This document shows, piece after piece, positions 56,486-64,000 of a stretch of 64,000 nt of DNA. A model generated the notes under the pieces. It saw only the letters and a list, made by a program, of their open reading frames with translations. It made no database searches and was not told where the DNA came from. The DNA comes from Bugula neritina (taxonomy: Eukaryota; Bryozoa; Gymnolaemata; Cheilostomatida; Bugulidae), in contig OZ037771.1 in assembly GCA_964035545.1 (NCBI GenBank), positions 5,326,628 through 5,390,627 of the forward strand, given 5' to 3'. The translations under genes were made by a program, and so were the position numbers. Within the stretch, counting starts at the first letter, position 1. Every line of letters begins with the position of its first letter.

Positions 56486-57598
56486 AACATGCTAGTTAGC
56501 CAACTAAAAACAAAACAAAAAAATTCTAATAAGCAGCACAAACTGTATTGCATGAAATTTTCAGATGTTTTACAATGCGATTCGTCAAATTGAAATACTG
56601 GTATACGTTAAAATAAATCTTAGGGTTTGACATATAATTAGAAATGATTCAATACGTGAAAAATGTTAGCTGCAAGAAGAGTACATGCAAACACCATACT
56701 GCCTGCAGTCTAGCAGTTCACACTGAAGCAACCAGCATAAGCCATGTTCAAGGTAGCGTTGAGTCTGCCTCAGAAATTATTACAATAATCAGCTGATGTT
56801 AACAATGCGAAGTCTGCGCTCTAACTCTATGTATGAAGTGTGTTTTAGTTGAGACACGTTAATGAGAGGAAAATCAAATGCTTAGTTCATGTAGCTATAC
56901 TTTCAAAGAGTAGCATTGGCTGATTTGAACAAAATATTCAACGCTGAGTTGAAACAAAATGTGTTTTGAACGTTCAGCTATCTACTATATTACAGGTATT
57001 AAAATGTATCATATTTAGATATAAATTTGATAAAAAATTGACACTAAGTAATTATATTACAAAAACATGGTCAGATATGTAGAATGCTTTTAATAAAATA
57101 CATTTTCATATAATATGTGGAAGTATGCTGATGACTGTTTCAGAGAATATGCGATTCCCTACCAACTTATTTTAGAATAAGTTGGTGGAAAGGTTAATGA
57201 TGAATACCTTCACAGAGCACTAGAAAATAGCTACAATTGAGTGGTTTTGGTTTCCACAAGCAAAGCTACCTGATGGCTGAAAAAAACGAATTTGAGAGAA
57301 TTGATCAAAATTGATTGGTCACTGTATTTTTCGTTATTTACCATTCTGAATGTTTTTCAAAACAAGTCCGTCATGATTTAACAAACTTGCTACAATGTTG
57401 CTGTGACTAGCATGAGGTCATAACAATGATGAAATATAGCACACGCATCATTCGAAGGTGTTTAAACCGGACTGGAGCTGTGCTGGCTAGAATAGACAGA
57501 GTTTAACACTGTGTAAAAAAAATTCAGTCAAGAAGGGGGCATAAATTCACTGTCCCTGCCAGAAGTCTCCAAGAAAACATAAAGTGACTCACCTACAA
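56486..57598. other. Region between RBM41 stop and the PPxY gene
   Basis: No coding exon recognised. It should contain the RBM41 3' UTR and, on the minus strand, any 5' exons of the PPxY membrane-protein gene. A strong minus-strand donor (TTGTAG|GTGAGTC, intron starting at 57592) sits six bases past the RBM41 stop codon. Confidence 0.55.
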
Positions 57599-60500
57599 TC
57601 ACTGAGTTGTTGGAGTTGTCTTATCTAAGTGAGGCTGTTTATAGCTGATTATCATTGGTCGCCCACGGAGCTTGTAGCCAATCAGAGCATGTAAACATCT
57701 GGATGCAGTTTCAATATCTACATGTTTAATATAGAAACGTATGCTAGAGAGACCACAGCTAATAGTTATATCGATAGAGCAAATTCAAGAAATGATGCTT
57801 CTGGCGAGCTTTAAAAACATATATGCAATACTTCTACACGAAACTAATAGCTTTTAAATTCATCAAACCAGTATTTACAAAGTACATTACTGTGTTGAGA
57901 TAATCTCACCGGCACAGGTGATGAAGGCCTGGCCGCGCATCCTGCCAGTCATTAGCTTACAGGTGATGGGGATGTCTCCAGGCACCCTGAACCTTCCAAA
58001 CAGGTGCACCAGGTGGTCCTGTTTCACTGTGGATCCTAAATTCTTCACATACAGAACCTGAAGCATAGGATGGTAAGTTACTACAGCATAATATCCACAA
58101 TACAACAGCAAGTCATGCCATTTGCTGCATACTGGGAGTTTGCTGTAGATATTGCACAACAGCCATACTAAATCAAATTATTGTTGGGTGTGTTAGGTAT
58201 ATGACTATATGCTACATACAGATTAGAAAATGGTGAAGTCCATGGAAATATACACAAAAGAAATGCTGAGTGTTAACACATGCAACATAATGCTGGTATA
58301 CTAAGAAGACATAGAAACAGCAATACACCCTTGAAGCTGTTAGACTCATATTCTCTGTAAAGTAATGTAAAAAGAATTCAGGGCCAGGATTTAGCTTATT
58401 AAAAAACAAATTCTCAGAAGTGTGTCATAGGAAGCTACGAAATCCTTCACCTTTAAACTGATAAATAGAAAAATATTATCCTAAGTTTACAAATTTCAGA
58501 GTTTCCGTGCTGAGTATAATTTGTTTAGGAAAAATAACTTGAAAATAAGATTTGAAAAACTTTGTTTATATGAAGACACATGCATTGTCTATGACAAGTA
58601 ATGTTTACTTCTCACCCAACATCAGCTAATATACAACATCAAGTCTAGATCTAATATATATTGGAGTTATCTCTATAGTAAAAAGCATGAGTTGGAGTTG
58701 CGTTATCAATGTTATGACTTACAGGAGAGGGCTCACCCTTATGGTAGTTAGTAAACTTAGGGAGTTGCTTCACCTCTGCTATGGTAAGTCTATTAGTTAG
58801 CAGATCCTCATCTGAGACGTCCAGATCCGCATCTTTTGGCTTTGGACCAACAAACTCTGTATCATCAAATGCACAAGATTAGGTATACTAAAGCTACTAA
58901 CTATACTACACAGTGAAGGTGGTGAAAGTAAGACATGTCCAGTAACTGGTAGAAATGTGCGCCACACACCACAGCTTGTGAATAAAACTCATGCAGTTTT
59001 ATAGTTACTATCCCTGTGAGAGAACCTCTGATGGAAAGGGTTTTTCGTTATCTCGGGCTAAGGACTTATTCAGATGGGGCACAAAAGCAATTATGACTGA
59101 ATGCTCTTCCTAACATCACCGATGGCCTTTACTGGGGCGCGAAGTCATGATTTTGTGCTTTCTAGGCAAATGCTGTAACCCCTAGACCACGGCACACACC
59201 ACAGTTTGTGAACAATTATCAACAGTTAATATAACCTGCAGAAGCAGCTAGCTTTGGAGTCACTGGCACCCAGGGGTTAGGGAACGGGTGGCCGTAGTCC
59301 GGTATAGAAGGACGTCTCTCTGAAAGTTCTGAAGCTAATTGTTGTAGTTGAGATTCAGGAGTGCTGCCAGTATCAGAGGCAGGTGCTGCCTTCATCACTA
59401 GATTGCTGAGAGTGGCTTGCTCAGTACGACCTGAATACATACAGAGTAGAGGTGTTCTATGAGTAACATCAGTGTGTGTATTGCAATGAGTGAGATACTG
59501 GCTGAGTAAACACATGGGCTGACAGTAAACAATTCCACACTTTGGCAACATTACATAAATATTAGAAATGAAGAATATTAGACAATGCTAACATGTGTCT
59601 TCTTGAGTAATAGAGAGAAAATGGGCAAAAAGGAGAGGGGCAGAGTGGATAAAGAAAGGGAAAGGGGGTAGAGAGGAGGGGTAGAGGACACTAGAATATT
59701 GGTGATTCCGTTGTGATCAACTGCCCTTTCAAACCTCAGCCATGTTGCTTAGCATAGAACACCAGCTGGTGATTGAAGAAACTTCAAATTGTAAAGAATC
59801 AATCACTTTTAGCAGTTTGCTGCCTTAAAATGGTCAAAACTTCGTACACTCACATAAATCTTGTCTTCAAACAACTACTCATGTATGTTAAAACCTGAAC
59901 TGATGTTTTTATGACTTGTTTAGAGGGCATTGAAAAATTTTATTTCCATACCTAGAAGCGCAAGGTTACAAAGATGCCTTGGATCGTATGGATAACAAGG
60001 TACAGCCAGTGGTTTGTTTGTACACTAACACTAGACTGACAGACAGACAAACAGCAATAATAAGAAATTTGAGTGTGTAAAGAAGAACATGTAGAAAGAT
60101 TGGCAAACTATCAGTAGAAACCTTGATTAAGAGATTGTTCCAGCTCTAGCTTGAGTCGAGATGCCATCTTAGCTGTAGAAAATCCTTTCTCTGATTGGAC
60201 TCTCTCATCATGTGCTTTGATTCGCTGACCTAATTCTGCTAGGCGCTGCTCCAATACATCTGGATTTATTTTTGAAGTCGACAAGTTTTTCTAAAATAAA
60301 ACTTTAAGTTACTAGATAGAAGATTAAGATACTTATTATAAACATTCAATCAGCTATATGTGTTCTATCTGCTTTAACTAAAACAAAGTCTTTAGAATAT
60401 TAAATAATGCAAAAAATTCTCAATGAGTAACAAAATAGCTAAGAATTTGCTCAAAAAGTGTAAATATTGAACTATGAATGTTTATATAAGTTTAATACGT

Positions 60501-62295
60501 AATACAGTATAGGTTAAACACATACATGGTGCCTGTAATGGAGAACATGTAAACAATAATGTGTTTATAAACATGACTGAGTCACCCACTTGTTTCTCAA
60601 ACTGACTCATCCATAACTCTATTTCATCGTCCCGGAGCCCACAGTTTCGAAGTTCCTGAACATTCTCCCTTTCATTGGCAAGAGTTTTATACGCCACTAG
60701 AGACTGCTCTCCCTTTACCTCATCACTTGATTGCTTAAATACTGACGGTTCCTTGAACTCTTTAAATCTACTTCTCACTCCGTCTACAAAGTACCACCAG
60801 TGTACCTGCATTACTTGATATAGTATAAAGCAGTATACATGTACAGAGCACCATAGCATATATATTTTATGAACAAACTACATTTTATTACATAGAAGGT
60901 GCTTTGTTGAAATCACTCATGACAAATATTATATTTTTATATTATGTAATACGTTGCAATGAGAACTAGCCATTTGCAAGTGTAGCATATTATTACACAC
61001 CAAGAGAAACATCGATAGATGTCTGTGTCTCGTACAGCTTCTGTATCTGCTCGTCTGTTTCAGAGATTATCTTCTCCACTGGAGCATCATCTAGTCTTAC
61101 TCGTTTCAAGATAGCCATGCCAGAGGGAGTTGTCTTTCTACTGCATGTAGTATACTAGTACAGTTAGTTTACTAGCCAATAATAAGCTCAGATTGAAATA
61201 TTATTATGTCTGATAATGGCTATACTTGGACATATTATACAATACTAAAACATAATCATGAAATTACATAACTAACAATTAGGTAATTAATTAAGACTAT
61301 AGGATAAATCGAAGTTTAAATTAAGCAGATTGCATTTATTATTATAGCCATGACAATTTAACAATGTTTTATGTTAGCACGGTAAAACCAAGACAAAATT
61401 GATAAATTTTCGATAGGATTTTCACAGTCTATATAAAAACTTGTCAAGAAAATAGATAGAACGGACACCATAAACAAAAGATTGTGTAACGCTTGAAACA
61501 ATTTAATTTATGTTGAAAGCATGAGTCTTTAATTTTGTTGACTACGAGGTTTATAAGGCAGGTTTATATATTATACTGAAGGCTAGCTCTGGGAGAAATC
61601 TGTTCACACAAATCTTGGGTAACTAAATCAGGTAAATTTAGTTCATCATAAACAATTAAATTGTTTGAGGTGTATTTTAAAGAAAAAATTAATAGAGCTG
61701 CATAAAACCATATCTTTTAGCAAAATGTTACACACAAAAAACTTATGTTTGATATAATGTGCAGCAATACTTATTAAATATAACAAATTTTATTGATCGA
61801 ATAAAGGGCGATTATTTAAGTGGAAGATTTCAAATTTTTTTGTGTTATTTAATGTTCGAAAATTTCTGCTTTAAAATATGCCAAGTCATTTAGCTGATCA
61901 ACTCAGGCGTTTAGCTTCAGCAAAGCTACTTCAGTCTGAAAATTTCAAGTAACCAGTCAGCAAGCACTCAGGTGGACATGATTCAGGCCCAATTCTTATA
62001 TTTATTTATTATAACTATAGTAAATAAACTATTTAAATTGTTACCAAAATTATTAAAGTATAGTGATATATAATCTTTATGCCAATAGCATAAAATCATG
62101 ATAATAGTAGTTTGAATGAAGATAGTTATTAGTATGCCAATTAAGCACTAGCTGAAAAACTGAATGTATAAGAATGGTGATGCAACAACAATTTTGATAA
62201 TAATGATATTCACAACAAGAGCAATAATTATAAAAAATAATATTGACAAAGACAATGATATTTTACCTAGACTCATCGATTTTTCTCCGGCTCAT
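57599..62295 (-). CDS. RBM41: RNA-binding protein 41 (RBM41-like), minor-spliceosome RRM protein
   Basis: Nuclear RNA-binding protein related to U11/U12-65K (RNPC3); the vertebrate protein binds U12 snRNA. Eight exons: 62267-62295 (ATG), 61001-61140, 60590-60783, 60122-60290, 59236-59430, 58723-58856, 57910-58057, 57599-57717 (TGA). They give 375 residues against about 413 in human. Landmarks: ELRNCGLRDDEIELWMSQFE (human ELGLNETEILIWKS), NPDVLEQRLAELGQRI, NRLTIAEVKQLPKFTNYHKG followed by EPSP (human IPMFSSYNPGEPN), and the RRM with RNP2 VLYVKNLG and RNP1-like GRMRGQAFITC, closing with CLHALIGYKLRGRPMIISYK. The RRM is split between the last two exons. The donor at 60590 (GTGGGT) and acceptor at 60783 are set by phase. 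Start context is AATCGCCATGA. Confidence 0.91.
58983..59192 (-). mobile_element. tRNA-derived SINE, copy 4
   Basis: Minus orientation. The A box is kept (TGGTCTAGGGGTTA), the B box is decayed (TGACTTCGCGCCCC), and the 3' end is CTGCATGAGTTTTA. Target duplications of 20 bp with one mismatch lie at 58963-58982 and 59193-59212. It is inside an RBM41 intron. Confidence 0.9.
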
Positions 62296-64000
62296 GGCGA
62301 TTGTGGTGGTAATACTATGACAGTACGCTTTCACTGAGAAGGCTAGAAACTAAGCACAACTTTAACCTAAAATTTAATTTAAAAACAAAATATGAAATTA
62401 CAAATGCTGCTGCAAGTTAGAGTGAAAATCATGATGATTATAGTCACAAAAGGTGATCAATTTTAAATGCTTTTACTTTGATGGAAAAGTTTTGTTTAGG
62501 TTGAAAGTTTGTTTGAAAAAGAGACCTAAACGCATGATTTTACTGAAATTTCAATACGTAACTTAGTACCATTCTCAGAGCTTTTTGCTCTAAAATATGT
62601 ATAGTTCAGTTAAAGTGCTGTATTAAAATGTTAACCTCAACCTTAGGTGGCAAAAATAATGAATATATCAAGATGATAAATTACAAATATTAAAACAGAA
62701 AGCTAGAATGCAAAACAATATTTAAATATTTATATAATGGAGGTCTTTTTCTACTTGAAACATATCTTTATTGCTAGAAAACTCAAAACATAGTGATTCT
62801 AACTAGTATGGCGGTTTTTTAATTTAACAACATAAGAGATATGCTTAAAGAAGGCATTGTGTAGATAAAACATATTTAAAATGAAGGCAAAAGGAAAAAA
62901 AAATTCCATTAGTATTACTATTAGTACTAATATTAATAATACTGATAGTATTACTATAACTATGTTATAGTGGTAATTTACTATTTATATTTAGTGGCTA
63001 ACATTGGCAGCGGTCTAGTTTAGTTCGCTGGCATACGATATTGGCTGTCTGCATATTGCTATCTGAATTGGTCTTAAGACTGTCATTGTCCTACTAGCAG
63101 ACAGCCATATCAATAAGCTGAATAGATGAATAGACACATTTACATTTAGTATTGCAACAGCTTGATTTTACTCCTTACAATTTGAATTACATAATCATTA
63201 ATGATCAAGATAATAAATACTTTCAACTCATATCTCTGCTGTCTAGAAAGCAGAGTTTGACAACCTGCAGTAATAAAGTAATATAGTTATATTGGTAGGT
63301 GTGATGTATGTATGGCTTGAATGAAAATGAAATGTATAAAAGGGAGTGTGTATGATAAAGAAAGAGAAAGGAGAGAGAGAGAGAGTGAGAGATGGATTGA
63401 ATGAAGAGATTGAAGATTGTGTAGAATGTATTAAGCTATGTGAGTGAGTGCTAGCCCAAGAAGTCGGCGGCAGAGCATACACAGACAAATACCTCAACCC
63501 GAAGACTCGACAATACACCTACAGACAAATACCTCTATGGACTGACGGGAGCTGGAGTTAGCTCGCAGCCAAGCCAAACAACCCGTGCCTGTATGCTCAC
63601 CTGAAGGCTACAACCCGATTATATTACTCGGTGAATTGTAATAACTGCAAAACAGCATATCCCGATATAACAACTACAAGCATAAATATAAGTAGTAAGT
63701 ACAGGTATAAGATTAGGTAAATACCCAATCTACTATCTAGTAATATTAACATTAGTACACTATTACTAGTACTAGTAGTATTAGTATAACTATAAGTATT
63801 ACTGATTTTCATGTTGATTTTACAGAAAACTGGAGAAAATCACAAAATGATTTATACTATTACCTAAAGTTAATCTGTATAATTATCAATATGATTATAA
63901 ATATCTTATAGTTATTTTTATACTTATAGTTAATGTTATACTTGAAAAAATTATTTAATTTCACTCTTAGTCTTAGTTTTACAATTGACAATTGTGAACT
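62296..64000. other. Region upstream of RBM41, no gene seen
   Basis: AT-rich non-coding sequence that begins with the presumed RBM41 5' UTR and promoter. A GA-rich microsatellite lies at about 63360-63395. A GC-richer stretch at about 63450-63610 has a duplicated ACAGACAAATACCTC (63480-63494 and 63521-63535). Short frames at 63243-63518 and 63624-63812 look like low-complexity artefacts. Confidence 0.55.

Overview
The window is nuclear DNA of an invertebrate animal. It is AT-rich and split by many GT-AG introns. It carries animal-specific gene families (WWC/KIBRA, PGRMC, RBM41, a CCP/C-type lectin/TSP1/FN3 mosaic receptor), a tRNA-derived SINE family, MITE-like elements and very many tandem repeats. 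I cannot name the phylum. The receptor architecture would suit a sponge or another marine invertebrate, but that is a guess. No bacterial, viral or CRISPR features are visible.

Layout. (1) 1-12874, plus strand: the 3' three quarters of a WWC-family (KIBRA) Hippo-pathway scaffold gene, 18 exons in consistent frame; the WW-domain exons lie off the left edge. (2) 14215-16913, plus strand: a complete three-exon PGRMC/MAPR cytochrome-b5-like gene. (3) 17923-49765, minus strand: one very large mosaic receptor gene. I assembled about 43 exons (about 2650 residues): signal peptide, lectin-like beta-sandwich modules, C-type lectin domain, TSP1, two CCPs, a second C-type lectin domain and TSP1, six more CCPs, an FN3-like region with a receptor-phosphatase-type membrane-proximal module, a transmembrane helix, and a repetitive Ser/Lys-rich tail in one long last exon. 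(4) 52420-55448, plus strand: a small three-exon gene I do not recognise. (5) 55573-55910, minus strand: the last exon of a small membrane protein with a PPxY motif, convergent with gene 4. (6) 57599-62295, minus strand: a complete eight-exon RBM41-like gene of the minor (U12) spliceosome. (7) 62296-64000: no gene seen.

How they relate. The genes look like unrelated neighbours, not an operon. There is one thematic link: KIBRA proteins have WW domains that bind PPxY motifs, and PPxY motifs occur in this KIBRA protein itself and in the small membrane protein at 55.6 kb. The most novel item is the mosaic receptor, which combines innate-recognition modules with the membrane-proximal part of a receptor tyrosine phosphatase but no phosphatase domain. 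Five copies of one SINE family, four of them with exact or near-exact target-site duplications, and several large palindromic elements show recent mobile-element activity. Exon ends were read by eye from splice signals, reading phase and family resemblance; uncertain ones are marked.
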